A stretch of 64,000 nt of DNA from Zhengitettix transpicula (GCA_037074705.1 CM073593.1:22014001-22078000), one strand, 5' to 3'. Numbered from the stretch's first letter, positions 23,270 through 34,812 are shown. The notes: generated by a model from the letters alone, not told the origin. A program made the numbers and translations.

Positions 23270-24550
23270 CCACTGTGAACAAAAAGTAAGGTGAATTTAT
23301 TTATAAAATATAAATTCCTTATTTATTCTTCCAAATCAATTTCATCCCCTTCAAAGTAATCCCCGTCCGATAAAACGCACTTTTTCCAACGCTATTTTCA
23401 GTCCTCGAAACAGTCGGAATAGTCTTTTTCCGGTATAGCGTTCAAGACCTTCTTCGATTCGGTTTTTATCTCCTCAATCGTGTCAAAACTGCGTCCCCGC
23501 ATTGGCCTTTTGAGTTTGCTGAATAGCCAGAAGTCGCACGGAGCCAAATCAGGCGAATACGGTGGTTGCGGAACGATATGAGTCGAGTTTTTGGCAAAAA
23601 AGTCGCGAAGAACCAATGCAGTATGACATGGTGCATTATCGTGATGAAGGAACCAAGAGCTGTTCCCCCATAATTCCGGCCGATTCAGACGAACAGCTTC
23701 ACGCAAACGACGCATAACGCTCAAATAATATTCTTTGTTGACAGTTTGGCCCGGGGGAAGGAATTCATAGTGCACCATACCACGATAATCAAATAAAACT
23801 GTCAACATGACCTTGATTTTCGATCGACTTTGCCGTGTTCTTTTCGGTATTGCTTCACCTTTTTCACGATATTCGCTGGATTGGTCGGTGGTTTCAGGGT
23901 CGTATGCGTAAATCCAAGTCTCGTTTTCAGTAATGATGCATTTCAAGTGGTCCTGATAGTCAGACAGCAAAGTTTCACACACATCAACGCGACGCTTTTT
24001 TTTCCAAAAAATTGAGCGATTTTGGCACCAATCGAGACTTGACGCGTTTGAAACACAAAACATTCTTCAAAATGATATTCCAACACTATCAGCGAGATCT
24101 GTAATTGTCCATCGACGATTTTCAAGCACCAAATCTTTGATTTTTTGGAAGTGACTCTCGTCGATAGACGTTGATGGTCGTCCAGAGCGCGGTTCGTCTT
24201 CAACGCATTCTCGGCCCTCTTTGAACTCGTTGTACCACTTATAAACGTTTTTTTGTGCCATAGGCCTTCCGCAACATTTTCAACGTGTCCGCACAAGAAT
24301 ATTCGTTCCACAAACAAAATTTGATGCAAGTTCTTTGCTCAACGGAATCACCCATTGCAAAAATCGAAAAAATTCACGTTTGTTTGTTTAAAAAAACACG
24401 TGTAACTCGGAGATAATTAAACCTTTTAACAAACAGACGCTTGGCAAATATTATAGACAGTCCTACCAATCTAGGAAAAAAATATTACCTGCCTTCCTAA
24501 TACCCGGGAGTTTTAAATGACAATTTCACCTTACTTTTTGATCACAGTGG
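23270..24550 (-). mobile_element. mariner transposon, copy 1
   Basis: 1281 bp between TA dinucleotides (23268-23269 and 24551-24552), the target duplication of the Tc1/mariner group. The inverted ends begin CCACTGTGAACAAAAAGTAA on the left and CCACTGTGATCAAAAAGTAA on the right and continue GGTGAA. The length is normal for mariner, so the copy is structurally complete; the transposase is dead. Confidence 0.93.
23323..24355 (-). pseudogene. mariner transposase, copy 1, inactive
   Basis: The ancestral frame runs from ATG at 24355 to TAA at 23325-23323. The N-terminal DNA-binding part shows KNVYKWYNEFKEG and RSGRPSTS. The catalytic part has HHDNAPCHTA and YSPDLAPCDFWLF, with 34 residues between the two aspartates (the mariner D34D spacing). 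The first catalytic Asp is lost: TGDETW of the other copy is TENETW here. Two deletions break the frame: 14 bases near 24263 and 19 bases near 24075, the latter between two AAATG words still present in copy 2. It cannot encode an active transposase. The mariner subfamily is not assigned. Confidence 0.92.
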
Positions 24551-24552
24551 TA

Positions 24553-25265
24553 CTTCGACTCTGAGATTCTTTCCAGAATCAGATTTGGTTAAAGTCACAT
24601 ATTGCAATTTTCAAATAATTACTTATATTTTATATTTTGCTGTCTTTTCTATTGCTGTTACGTCGTTATCCATCATGTTTGCCTCTGATTTCCTAATAAC
24701 TTTCAATGTAACGATATTTGACATGTCTTGATCGCATGCCGGATACATATAATCGCTTACTACGTTGCTATGTAGAACAATTACCGATATGCAAACTATA
24801 TATTTTTATATTCAATCTGATTAAAATTGCGTTATGTGGATTTCATATTATATCCTAAAATATTATTTATGTAAATAATTATTCCATTTAGACTCTGTGT
24901 TTCTTGAAAACGAATTGGTCTGCGTGATGAAATTCGTAAATGTTTGTGGTGGATTACCTATGCAGCTGCAAATATTTCACTACATCGCAACCTTTGTAAT
25001 GGCTTCCAGCAAAGAGGATTGTCGTATACACTCTCTACGGATTCTCTCATTGATCAATGAAGCCATATCGAAAACCAGGACACTACTTTTCAAATTAATT
25101 ACAGTGACAGTTGTTTAGGAAACGTGACTTTCCTTAATTAAGATCTGATGAATTAAGATGTAATCCAGTAAACATTGGAAAAAATGACTAAACTAGTGTA
25201 TTGTTTATTTCCATTACGACGTTCCATCTCAAAGGAATATGATAAGTAACCGATTTAAGTTAAAG
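24553..25265. other. nothing recognised
   Basis: A 73-codon frame at 24897-25118 has no family resemblance. Confidence 0.5.
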
Positions 25266-25269
25266 ATAT

Positions 25270-26414
25270 TGTAATACTAATTAGAGACCATTAGTGATTT
25301 GATAATTGGAAATTTGTTGTGAATTGTTAGCGGCGAAAATATAAGACAACAATGGGTACAATGTACGGTCGAGCCTTTGTCGGCAGCAGGCATTCTAAAA
25401 CTACAATCTAACGGTGGCAGTTGCGGGCAGAGATTCATCAAGAAAAGTCGCGGGCAGAAATTGGATCCATCATGAATCAGTAAGTAAAGGTTGCGGACAG
25501 TAAATTCATTGAGTAAAAGTTTTGGACATCAATTCATCGAGTAAAGTTGCGGTAAAGTTATCAATAAGCAAAGCCACGCGTGAAATTCAAAATGTAAAAC
25601 TGTTCGCGAATTTCATCGAGAAGGAGTTGATAACAATCTGGCTGACCAATAGTTAGAACGAGAAATACCATATTTGCCGACGAGAAAGAGACTTCATGCG
25701 TAGGATCACAAGAGCTGTACGGAGTAATCGTTCCAATTGAGAGATACCAAAGTTTTGGTCAGTGTTTTGTAATCAATTTAAATTCAGTGAAATTATGGCC
25801 TGTTAAACGTGAAAAGTGTACAGTGCATCTGAACCCAAAACGAAAGCCTGGTACCAGCAGAGACGGTAAGTATAAAGAAATTTATTAAAGGTTTTGTAAA
25901 CGTTAAATAAGGATCAAATCGTCAGATTTCGGTTTCACGTTTATTTTAATGTTCAACTTTAATATTGTAAGAAAATTTGATGGTTTAATTTAAATGTAAA
26001 AGATTGGTTCTTTATTTAGAAGGCCCAAATAAACGACCCTGAGTTGAGAGTTGATAAAATCTGTAAAATAGCAAGAACTCAAATGTAAATAATCACGTCA
26101 AGAAATGTTATTTTTTTACTTGGAATAAATTAATTGTTTTGTGAAGTTAAAAAAATTTGGTAAATTATTTTGAATCCTTTTCGTTTAAATTTAAATAAAA
26201 TAAAACCAATTGCTTAAATTTTGTTAATATTCAATTCATTACAAATTAGCGTCATTAACGTATTGCCAACCATTTAATTCTTTTAATTCTTTTTTTCATT
26301 ACACTTTGGCCTCAACGTGCGGCACTCATCGAATTCAACAATTGTCTTCTATTAATTACATTTTGGTGTCTCAACGTGGGCCGATTAAATTTAATAAATG
26401 ATTTATTCATTTCA
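25270..26414 (+). mobile_element. LTR-like element 2 (solo LTR)
   Basis: 1145 bp starting TGTAATACTAATTAGAGACC and ending CATTTCA, flanked by ATAT (25266-25269 and 26415-26418). It holds a minisatellite (25418-25565), CTGGTACCAGCAGAGACGGT followed by AAGTA near 25850, GGCCCAAATAAACGACCCTG near 26020, and two copies of the 3' motif, TTTGGCCTCAACGTGCGGC (26306) and TTTTGGTGTCTCAACGTGGG (26361). No coding region. Confidence 0.75.
25418..25565 (+). repeat. Imperfect minisatellite in LTR-like element 2
   Basis: Four to five units of 27-45 bases with a GTTGCGGRCAGAAATTCATC core and an AGTAAAAG end. Position in the upstream part of the LTR suggests an enhancer-type repeat. Confidence 0.6.
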
Positions 26415-26418
26415 ATAT

Positions 26419-27155
26419 ATAATAGTACTCTGACGCGAAAATATGTAAAAGTTAACTTGTTCAAGATTTAATACCAAATCATGATGTGCTCATCGAGTAA
26501 TTAAGTTCCAGCTTTGTCATTCTGATAAAGACTCAACTACTTCTTCTGGTCGGCGATACTTCAGAAATCCCCAAACAACTCTGACCAGTACATTCTTCTC
26601 CGTTACTTGGACGTTAAGACTTGAATTTATTTTTAAAAACCGAGAAAGTGAGAGTAGTTTTAACTGTGCTGTAACTAATAAATTTTCATGCTCCGGTAAA
26701 AATTGCGTTGGGCTCTCGCCAACTGCGACAGTGTCCAATCCATTGGAGATTGTCAAACAAACACAAACATCCGTGGTCCATTCTAATTTTATGCTTCGGC
26801 AGGAACGCCTAGAATATTTATATTCGCACCTTGAAATTTTTGTACTGAAACCCCTTTCTTTCAATACTCACGTTGATGTTTTGTGACTGTTACTTCTTAG
26901 ATTGCTGTACCTGCGTCAGTTACATCACTCACATAATGAAAACAAATTCAACTAATAAACACTTCCGTATTCAATATGAGTACTTCTCAATTTTGATACA
27001 TTTTTAGACACCAAATACGATTTGTATAAAGAACTCCTTGATCATGACTCTGATCAACCTCTTTTAGTCGTCTCCGGAAGATGATGACTTAGTTTTTTCA
27101 TATTTGTTTCTTGAATAATCATATTTATAAACATTTTCTTTCTATCCTGATCAAT
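26419..27155. other. Spacer between two LTR-like elements
   Basis: The 115-codon minus frame at 26517-26864 shows no family pattern, no repeat partner and no splice context that I could recognise; coding status undecided. Confidence 0.4.
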
Positions 27156-27159
27156 ATAT

Positions 27160-27944
27160 TGTAATACCAATTAAAGAGGCCATTAATTGTTTTAATATAA
27201 ATGGATTGTTATCGGCGAAAATATATCAAAAGAAACAATGTAAGATCGAGCCATTGTTAGCGAACGCACACCGAAAGTTCCAGCCCAAACGCCAGTCACG
27301 GACAGATTTGCGGTTTGAAATTGAACTAAATTTTGCATAGAGGCATCAAGGAGACATACGTCCGAGGGCTGACTGGGGGGCGGCTGATCCAAAGTTCCAG
27401 GTGGCAGAGAAAGAGAACATCGACCGAGTTTATTAAAATTTTAATGTGTAGAATCAGTGAATAATGGCCTTTTTAATGAGTGTTGTCCTCAAGCTCCAAG
27501 AATCAGATCTGGTATCAGAAAGACAATTATTTAAAATCTGTAAACGAGAATTAAAGGTAGATGTCAGATTTCGTTCGTTTTTCTTTTCATTTAGTTTTTT
27601 TATTTATTTCTTTCATTTCGTTTATTTTAATATTGTATTAAGTTAGCTTCAATAAGTTTGATTTGATAATGTTAGTTTATTAAATTGGATTGTTCTGACT
27701 ATCAAACCCAGTAATGACCCTGAGATAAAGAGAATTTCGACGTATTTGATTGTAAAATATAAAGTTGTATTTTTCCTAGAACGCCACGAATTGCAAAATT
27801 GAGATAAAATATTTGTTTGTTAACTTTATTAAATTCGGCGTATCAAGTAGGGATTACAATTTATACTTTTAAAGAATAAATTTTTAAATCTTAATATTTA
27901 TGTTAATTAATTACTTTAATTAAGACCACCTTTTGATTATTACA
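27160..27944 (+). mobile_element. LTR-like element 3 (solo LTR), shortest copy
   Basis: 785 bp starting TGTAATACCAATTAAAGAGG and ending GATTATTACA, flanked by ATAT (27156-27159 and 27945-27948). Family words: GTTATCGGCGAAAATATA, GTCAGATTTCGTTCG, CAAACCCAGTAATGACCCTG and a diverged AATTCGGCGTATCAAGTAGG. No coding region. Confidence 0.8.
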
Positions 27945-27948
27945 ATAT

Positions 27949-28845
27949 ATTCTTTAAAAATTTCACGATTGCAGCCCGTTAGTAGGCTTATTATTATTCA
28001 AACTGGATGATGATTATACCCTAATTATTAAGATTAATTTATGATAATAAACTCTTAAATTTATTTTTTTACCCGGTCATTAACGACCAATATTTTGGCA
28101 GGGCCAAAATGTAGATATTTATAGTCCATACTTTTTTTAAATAATCACAATAAATGTCAGTGAACGTTTACCGATCATATCCTGATAGGGTTAAATAATA
28201 CTGCCTCCGGTCGTTCAAGGTAGAAAATGTTTTGGTGATGTAAGACTTGTTGTGACTTGAGTGGGTTCCCGTCGGCAAAAACTTCACGGCTTCCCATAAA
28301 GAATCACCGACGTCTTTACGTCATAGTACTAAATTTAGACTGTTGCAGGAGAGGTTAGCGAATTCTGCTTCGAAGGACTCCTCACGTAGCGATACCAAGA
28401 AGTAAGACGAGTCCGACAGACTTGTGGGAAAACTTAACTGAGTCTTCAAAGAAATTTCGCATTGTGCAATTGCAGTTCTTTCTGAAAACAGGGAACCGTG
28501 TGTAGTATACATAAAATATTGAAATATTAATTAGTCTGAATAATAAATTATAAGCCTATGAATTTAAACTATCTATGCTTAAAATAAATACTGAAAAGTG
28601 ACCTCGGGAAGGTTTCTCCCAAGAAGTGGAATCAACCAGCCGCAAGCCAGGAGGCCATTTTTATCCGACGCCGGACATATCTTTTTCCTTAATACGATTC
28701 TGCTTCTGACATGTTTCTTATAAACCTTGCTCTATTTTTTGTCAGCGTTCAAAACCTTATTTTTTTTATTATAACTCTTCTTAAATATATTTTCTTTCTG
28801 TAATAAGACAGAAATACTAAGTATGCTTGATTCCATTCTTAAATA
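27949..28845. other. nothing recognised
   Basis: A 63-codon minus frame at 28321-28512 is unassigned. Confidence 0.5.
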
Positions 28846-28894
28846 AACTGGCCATAAGTCAGAAAAATTTTAATAATTAAAAAATATAATATCT

Positions 28895-28926
28895 CGACGT
28901 TTCGTCCCACTTTGGAACTTCATCAG
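28895..28926 (-). ncRNA. Hammerhead ribozyme core, family 1, intact boxes
   Basis: The minus strand reads CTGATGA, A, GTTCC-AAAGT-GGGAC (stem II with one G.U pair), GAAA, CGTC. Both conserved boxes are intact. As in other PLE hammerheads stem III is minimal (ACGT), so cleavage would need a dimer. Stem I cannot be extended convincingly in this copy. Confidence 0.65.
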
Positions 28927-29125
28927 ATGTACATTAATTCCGTTACAACAGGCAGTGGAAGCCAGACTAATCCTTTGAAATTTATTTATATATGTTAATT
29001 TTTGGGTGATAATAATTGGAATTGTATACATATTATTCATAATACTCCTCTTTATTTAAGAAATTTTTGTTCTTTAATTGATAATAAAGGTCTCTTATAT
29101 ATTTTTTTTAACAATTTATGGACAC

Positions 29126-29157
29126 GTGATGAAGTCCAAAATTAGGGACGAAACGTC
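29126..29157 (+). ncRNA. Hammerhead-like core, family 1
   Basis: GTGATGA, A, GTCC-AAAATTAG-GGAC (stem II perfect), GAAA, CGTC. The first C of CTGATGA is G, which should abolish or weaken activity. Confidence 0.55.
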
Positions 29158-29235
29158 TTGATAACATATTTTTATTGTATTAATTACTTTGCCGTATATT
29201 AAATTTTTTCTGACTTTTGTAATGTCTGATTATTA

Positions 29236-30079
29236 TTATGCTTTATACAATTTCCATATAACATGTTACAACATACTAGTACACGCGATTATTGATCATT
29301 TACAAAGCTGACCCAATATTCGCTATGCAAATTTTTCTGCAAAACGGCTGTGTCATTTCCTACGCAGATCGAAGCAAACAAACTTATTCTACATCAAAAC
29401 CTGGGATTCCAAATGATTTTCTTTTAATAAGTATACCACCATAACGAATCTGATTTATGTCGTAAGCTTTTAACAGAATATCATTTTATTATATTAATTG
29501 TATTTTGCTAGTAAAGTTTATCCGGAATAACATTAGTGCTCCTGTTTTACCTACACAATGTAACGTCACATCGCTTTTGCAGGACAGTTGAATTTATTTT
29601 AAACTTCAATAAAAAAAATGAAAATTTTTATATCTTATATTATACAGAGGCTCAATTATATATTCTTGTTTTATGAACGTCATTTCTTTCGAGAGTCTCG
29701 TGTATTTTACTGTTACTCATTTACGTTTGCTCTTAGCGAATTGTCCTACAAGCCATAACGTTCAAAGACAAATGATTATATAAATTCCCCGTTTGTAAAA
29801 TTATGTAGTAGTAAAAATATTTTTTTAAGTTAGCCGTAATACAGTATATAGCGTCATACAGTATATAGTATATAGCGAAATGAATTTTAAGCCATTACTT
29901 GCGTTATTAAAGAACCGTTATAGACTGAAGAAACAGGTCACAGTTTATTTAATTTCCATGAAAAGCCAACATTTCCAAGAATATCTGCTGAATGTGTTAA
30001 TTAATCTGCTATATTTTACATTTAAACTAATATGAATACGTACGTCTTAAAGTGAATATTTTTTAATACATTGTAGTAC
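29236..30079. other. nothing recognised
   Basis: AT-rich; a short internal duplication of CAGTATATAGCG type lies near 29840-29880. Confidence 0.5.
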
Positions 30080-30992
30080 ACAAACTAATGAAAATTAACA
30101 AGCCCCACGTTCTAGTGCCAAATTATGTATTACACAAATTAAAAGTAAATTATACCCAACAATTGCGACCAATTTATGCAGAATTCGAATTTTAAAATGA
30201 AAAGATAATTTATAGCATTTATCCTTGAATAATTTTTTTTTAAAAAGATATCAAAAAAATATTTATTACATATTTCGATTTACTTAATTTTTTGAACAAT
30301 ATTTGAAATATGAACAGCATTTAATGAGACTCAAAACTTCAGAGCCGCTTACTGGGCCTCTAATAATAATAGTGATATTACATAAATTTTTACATAAAAA
30401 ATACTAATTAAATCTACAATAACATATTATATAAAAAATCTAACAAATCTAGAGAAGTCTGACGGTAACTATATTTATATAAAAGTTTACAATATAAGCT
30501 TTCTACATACGATTTTATTTAGAGCTCCTCTGGTACCGTATAAATTATTACACTTCACAGTTATTTTCTTTTAAATATTTAATTAACAGGCCACGTAGAA
30601 TATTAAATTTTCAGCCTTTATTGCGCATAGACTTTGCTGACTTCTGCTACTTATATTAGTTACGAGAATCCTCGGTAGGTCTCCAAAACTACACTCGCTC
30701 TCCATGACCACACAGTCAGGCTCCCAAAACAAACTCTGCATATCAACTTTATTGTTCGGGCTCCTAGACCACACTCACCATAACCACACTGGTCAGGCTC
30801 CAAAAACATTTTGGATGTTTCCGCCAAAGTTCTCTGTATTACACACGCTTTACCGACAATAATAGAATAGCAACCTTTCCAGTCTCTGCATTATGGCGCC
30901 ACACTGACTGTTCTTTACAATGGTCTGTCATCAAAGTTACGCCGACAATAATATAAAATAAAAATTATTAAATAAAACTTATATTACACATT
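30080..30992 (-). mobile_element. LTR-like repeat, variant shared with 608-1500
   Basis: Sense is minus, starting TGTAATATAAG at about 30988. It shares long blocks with 608-1500 and carries, near its sense 3' end (30097-30120), TTTGGCACTAGAACGTGGGG, the motif found near the 3' end of elements 1, 2 and 4. Sense GGCCCAGTAAGCGGCTCTGA (near 30350) parallels CCCAGTAATGACCCTGA of element 3. Ends and target repeat are not firmly placed. Confidence 0.6.
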
Positions 30993-31019
30993 GGGTATCT
31001 ATACAATATATATTCGTGA

Positions 31020-31150
31020 CCGTTTAGTCAGAAAAATATAAGTTAGCTAATAGAAATTAAATTTAGTATTTAATGAGTTATATTTACATTAAAAATTTTA
31101 ATACATTTCAAAAAAAGCTTCGTCCCGATATTTGACACCTCATAAGAATT
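31020..31150 (-). mobile_element. PLE 3' end, family 1, degraded
   Basis: The minus strand has CTTATGAGGTGTCAAATATC, GGGACGAAGC and, about 90 bases on, TTTTTCTGACT. CTGATGA and GAAAC are both mutated, so the ribozyme core is dead. Confidence 0.5.
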
Positions 31151-32495
31151 TTTTCACTGCAATGTACGTTTTGTAATTTAGTCAAATTTGATACAATTTA
31201 CTTATCTGTGGTTAATTATATAATTGGGAGGAGTTATTCATTAATTTTATTTTAATATCTAGATGGATATTCCATAGAATTTAGCACAACTTAAAGTTGC
31301 GTTACTTCCAATGAGGTACAAAATGCCCAATGTTAAATGGTTGATGATCCTATCCTTGTGTCCCTGTCCAAAATGGAGACGTTTCTCCTGTTAACTGCAG
31401 GCAGCAAAGGTGTTCGAATATGATTCATTGATCATTTGATAGAATACCTGATTAAGATCTGTAATAATTTGATTTATGTTTTCTTGTACCAGTCTTGCCA
31501 CCCCCCGTTTTTACCCCAGCTTTGACTAGTCGTTGAATCGCGTGTTTAAGACCCATTTTTCTGACTGCCAGTCCAGTATTTAATCACGTTAACAACAGCT
31601 GCTCTTGAACATTTAACGAATGCAGCTGTTTTCGCCGATACTCTATCCGTGGCGCCAACCATCATCCGTATTTCAAAGGGGGTTAAATCACCTCGTTTAC
31701 CAATAGCTTCAGAAAGAAATCACCTATACTGTCGTAAATATTCTACAGCTCCCCTTTTTATGTCAGCCCAAGGGTTTCGCTGAAAAGTCACAAGGGTTCT
31801 ACGCTACCAGTTACATTTTAGTAATAAATATTAGTGGGGAATATCGCAAAATTGAACCGATTGTCTATGATTATGTTGATAGTTGAAACAGACATAGGTT
31901 AATAGATATCTCACAAGTGTTTTTTAACCTATATAATTTTTACTTTTACTGTGTTGAGGGATTTTCAAGCTTTTAAATTTAAACACATATCTTAAGATAA
32001 GGATATTTTATTTATAAGTACATACCTGTGTGCAGATTTTTTAAGTGCGAGAATAAAATAAAAATTAACTCTTAATAATTTAACTAGCCTCAAGTGCGTC
32101 ATTGGATTGATGATTTACGTTTTACGGTTACGTAACGTTGTGAATTTAGCTTTTGAGCTTATACTTATCCAACAAGCATATTTAGGTCAAGATTTGATGC
32201 TGCTCCAGATGTGCGTGTACAACTGTCGGGCATAAAACAGAACTTTAAACTAATGTTTGATAGAACAGTGAAACAGTTTCATTATTCACATTAGCTTAGT
32301 TTGAATAATTCCTAATTAAGGTTATTTTTACTATTATTTTAAATTGCAATTGATATAATTGAATGTAGGATTTTTAAAATGAAACTGACTTAACAATTAT
32401 AATAATCTGACATCTTTTTATTTCTAAGCAAAAACAGACTGTTTGTTTGTATGTTGGTATGCATGTATGTATGTTCTTCATACAAATCTACACCC
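31151..32495. other. nothing recognised
   Basis: No supported feature. Confidence 0.5.
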
Positions 32496-32499
32496 GTGG

Positions 32500-32990
32500 A
32501 GAAATTTTCACCAAATTTTTATACACGTGTTTTTTGCGTCCAGGAAACGAACATTGTCGGGGTGACTCCTAGGAGCGGAGAAGAAATTTTCTAACATGTT
32601 AACCGACCGATATTTGAGTCACATCATTTTCTACATGTTGTCTGTGTATAATTTCAACCCCTTTCGAACGGTGAACACTTAAGGGTGTGGGTGGAGTGGT
32701 ATTACATAAAAATAAGACCAAAACAACGGATACACGAGTCGAATCGGGGGTTATAGATGTCGCTGAGTTTAATTATGACATGAATCTTTTTGTTTAATCC
32801 ACAGTAGACGGGGTGGATGGGGGTTGAAATTTTCGAACATCTTAAAACAGCCGATATATTCGCATAGGTAGGGAGAACTCTTAGGGGTGGGGGTGGAGTG
32901 GCGTTACATAAAAATAATGCAAAAACAACCGAGAATGAAGTCGAATCCGTCGCTGTGTCTAATTATGACAACCCGTGTGACGCGTAAATA
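32500..32990 (+). repeat. Repeat R4, about 1.5 tandem units
   Basis: The part from GGGGTGGAGTGG-like text repeats about 190-200 bases later: GGTGTGGGTGGAGTGGTATT (32693) and GGTGGGGGTGGAGTGGCGTT (32886), each followed by ACATAAAAATAA and a GTCGAATC word. The same repeat occurs in the other orientation at 41985-42295 with GGGGGTGGAGGGGCATTAC. Type unknown. Confidence 0.7.
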
Positions 32991-33915
32991 GTTTTCCAAT
33001 AAAAGTGAAAAAACACCAACGTATTAGTCAGAAAAAATAAAAGGGATTTGTTGAGTGTTCCGTAACCTTAAAAGTTTAGAAACCTCTGCTCTAGTTACAT
33101 CAGCACGATACCTTAAAACGCCAGTTCATAACCGAAAGTCAGTATATAAATATATATAATATTATATTGAACGAAACCGAAACCCAATAAAACATATCCT
33201 TGTGCTCCGATGTTTCTCTTAAAATTGTTCGTTATTTATACTAGTGTTTAATTAACTGAAACTACATTCTCTCCGTTGAGGTCAGTAGCAATCATGTATT
33301 TCGTAATTTTCAGGGGATAAGAAATCTGTATTGATGTATATCGTTCAGTTGGTATGTGATTGATATATTAACCTCATATCAGCAGTATACCTATTACGTT
33401 CTCTGTAATCCTCGTTTGAATGTCACATTAGCCGGTTGTTGAACCTACGATTCTAGACGGGAATAAGTTACGTAGCCATTAAGGACGACATCTCATCACA
33501 GCCCAACACATATTCAGCTTAGTACAGTTGCTGGAGTCTCATCCTGGCAACGTCGTTGATACGGTACTCCCTCGACTGGTGTCCATATTTATTTCCTGTC
33601 GAGGATTAGTGTTCCAGTTGTACATCTTAACAGAAAAAACTTTGTATAGCCAGAGATCCCTATCAAGTGAAAGTTATATTAGCATTTCGTTTGTGACGTA
33701 TACGCTTTCGCAATGCTGGGAATGCATTTTCCCTTTTTTTTTGCTTCTTAAGAAGTCTTCAATTTCATGTTTAAATCTGAAGAAAAATCGGAAATAGAGA
33801 AAAAACAAATACGACAAATTATTCTGTTTGAACGCAAGAAGCACACTAAACATTTGTATCGAGTGTTCTGATAATGTTATCGACGAAAGTGCAACCAAAA
33901 ACACTGGAAATGTAT
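32991..33915. other. nothing recognised
   Basis: A TTAGTCAGAAAAAATAAAAG word at 33015 resembles a PLE family 1 tail, but no core follows. Overlapping frames at 33528-33904 are unassigned. Confidence 0.4.
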
Positions 33916-33917
33916 TT

Positions 33918-34030
33918 AAGTAAATGGCCTTGAGTCAGAAGACTATTTGTATAGTTTATTATATAAAATATCTGGCTTAAAACACCAACGACGTTTCGTC
34001 CTCTTCTCGGACCTCGTCAGGTATAAAAAT
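33918..34030 (-). mobile_element. PLE 3' end, family 1
   Basis: On the minus strand a hammerhead core is followed by GTTGGTGTTTTAAGCCAG and, 60 bases on, the tail CTTCTGACTCAAGGCCAT. No coding part. Confidence 0.7.
33990..34020 (-). ncRNA. Hammerhead ribozyme core, family 1, intact boxes
   Basis: The minus strand reads CTGACGA, G, GTCC-GAGAAGA-GGAC (perfect 4-bp stem II), GAAA, CGTC. Two bases on each side can start stem I (AC with GT). Core boxes are intact. Confidence 0.65.
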
Positions 34031-34256
34031 ATTTTAATCTACAATTTAAAGAGTAATGATATATGCATTTATCATTTTTTATAACAATTGCAAATTTAAA
34101 TTTACCTTCAAATTTGTATACGTTCTTTTCTTCTGTTAATAATATTGACAAAAGTAAATTGTTAGCTTTTAAAAGAAAAATTTACGTCTGATTAAAATTT
34201 AATAATAAGAAAGATAGCCAAATTCGGGTCAAATAGTGATAATATAAATGCCACAA

Positions 34257-34288
34257 AACGTTTCTGGGATCCTTGTCGCTTTCTTCAG
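34257..34288 (-). ncRNA. Hammerhead-like core, family 2
   Basis: The minus strand reads CTGAAGA, AAGCGACAAGGATCCCA, GAAA, CGTT. Both conserved boxes are intact; stem II is weak in this copy (GCGA opposite TCCC). Confidence 0.5.
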
Positions 34289-34398
34289 GTGTTAAGAAGA
34301 GCCGATAGCGACACAATTGCAACTGTTCAGTTAATAAAACTCAAAATACTTTGCCAACTGACCAGTGCAGTTATGTCTCTCTAGGCTCTTCTTAACAT

Positions 34399-34430
34399 CT
34401 GAAGAAAGGAACAAGGATCCCATAAAATTT
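34399..34430 (+). ncRNA. Degraded hammerhead-like core, family 2
   Basis: CTGAAGA, AAGGAACAAGGATCCCA, then TAAAATTT where GAAACGTT is expected. CTGANGA is kept and GAAA is lost. Confidence 0.3.
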
Positions 34431-34495
34431 GTGTGTTATTTAAATCATCACATATGTTGTCTGTATTTGGCTATCTTTCTTATTATTTTGGCTTT

Positions 34496-34645
34496 TTTGT
34501 TTGTCAACTGTATTGTGCGGTTGTGTTCTTCTTGGCTGTTGTTTTTTAAGCATCTAAAAAAAAGGACAAAAGTTTCCAGAAACGTTGTGTGGTATTTCTA
34601 TCATAATTTCTTTTGTTTGTTTTTCGCTACTTTATTTTATCACAA
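34496..34645 (+). mobile_element. Extra PLE end in tandem, family 2
   Basis: Directly after the pair at 34200-34495 comes another plus-strand end: GTGCGGTTGTGTTCTTCTTG, CTAAAAAAAAGGACAAAAG, TTTCCAGAAACGTTGTGTGG and TATTTCTATCATAATTTC. CTGANGA is lost (CTAAAAA) but GAAACGTT is kept. Confidence 0.6.
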
Positions 34646-34696
34646 TCGTTGTAGTCAAGACCAAGGCAAAAGAACATTATGCTCAAATGTAACAAA

Positions 34697-34812
34697 TATA
34701 ATTATATAAAATAAATTGATATGACGAAATTTATTTAAATAATACAGCCAAGCTCTATCTTATCTATATTCTACCCCGTAAACAAAAATTTGTGCTGAAA
34801 CTGCATTTCCAC
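34697..34812 (+). repeat. Inverted repeat arm, left
   Basis: About 116 bases complementary to 35585-35703 with few mismatches, including ACAGCCAAGCTCTATC and AACAAAAATTTGTGCT. It borders a cluster of PLE ends. Confidence 0.85.

Larger units (their letters stand above)
28846..29235. mobile_element. Head-to-head pair of PLE ends, family 1
   Basis: The left end reads outwards on minus and the right end outwards on plus. Left: CCATAAGTCAGAAAAATTTT, then a minus core. Right: a plus core, then AAATTTTTTCTGACTTTTG. Between them are about 200 bases. Both outer tails end in the same CTGACTT word, so the whole is a short foldback. Confidence 0.7.
34200..34495. mobile_element. Head-to-head pair of PLE ends, family 2
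   Basis: Left end (minus): AATAAGAAAGATAGCCAAAT tail, core at 34257-34288, AAGAAGAGCC. Right end (plus): GGCTCTTCTTAACAT, core at 34399-34430, tail GTATTTGGCTATCTTTCTTA. The two arms are nearly perfect complements over about 110 bases, with about 75 bases between. Confidence 0.75.

Noticed and set aside
23943..24329. 128-codon frame overlapping the mariner transposase
   Set aside because: Other frame of the same pseudogene; the same applies to 55635-55862 and to the plus-strand frames at 23830, 55296 and 55607.
26517..26864. 115-codon minus frame as a host gene
   Set aside because: No recognisable motif or convincing splice sites between two LTR-like elements; left unassigned.
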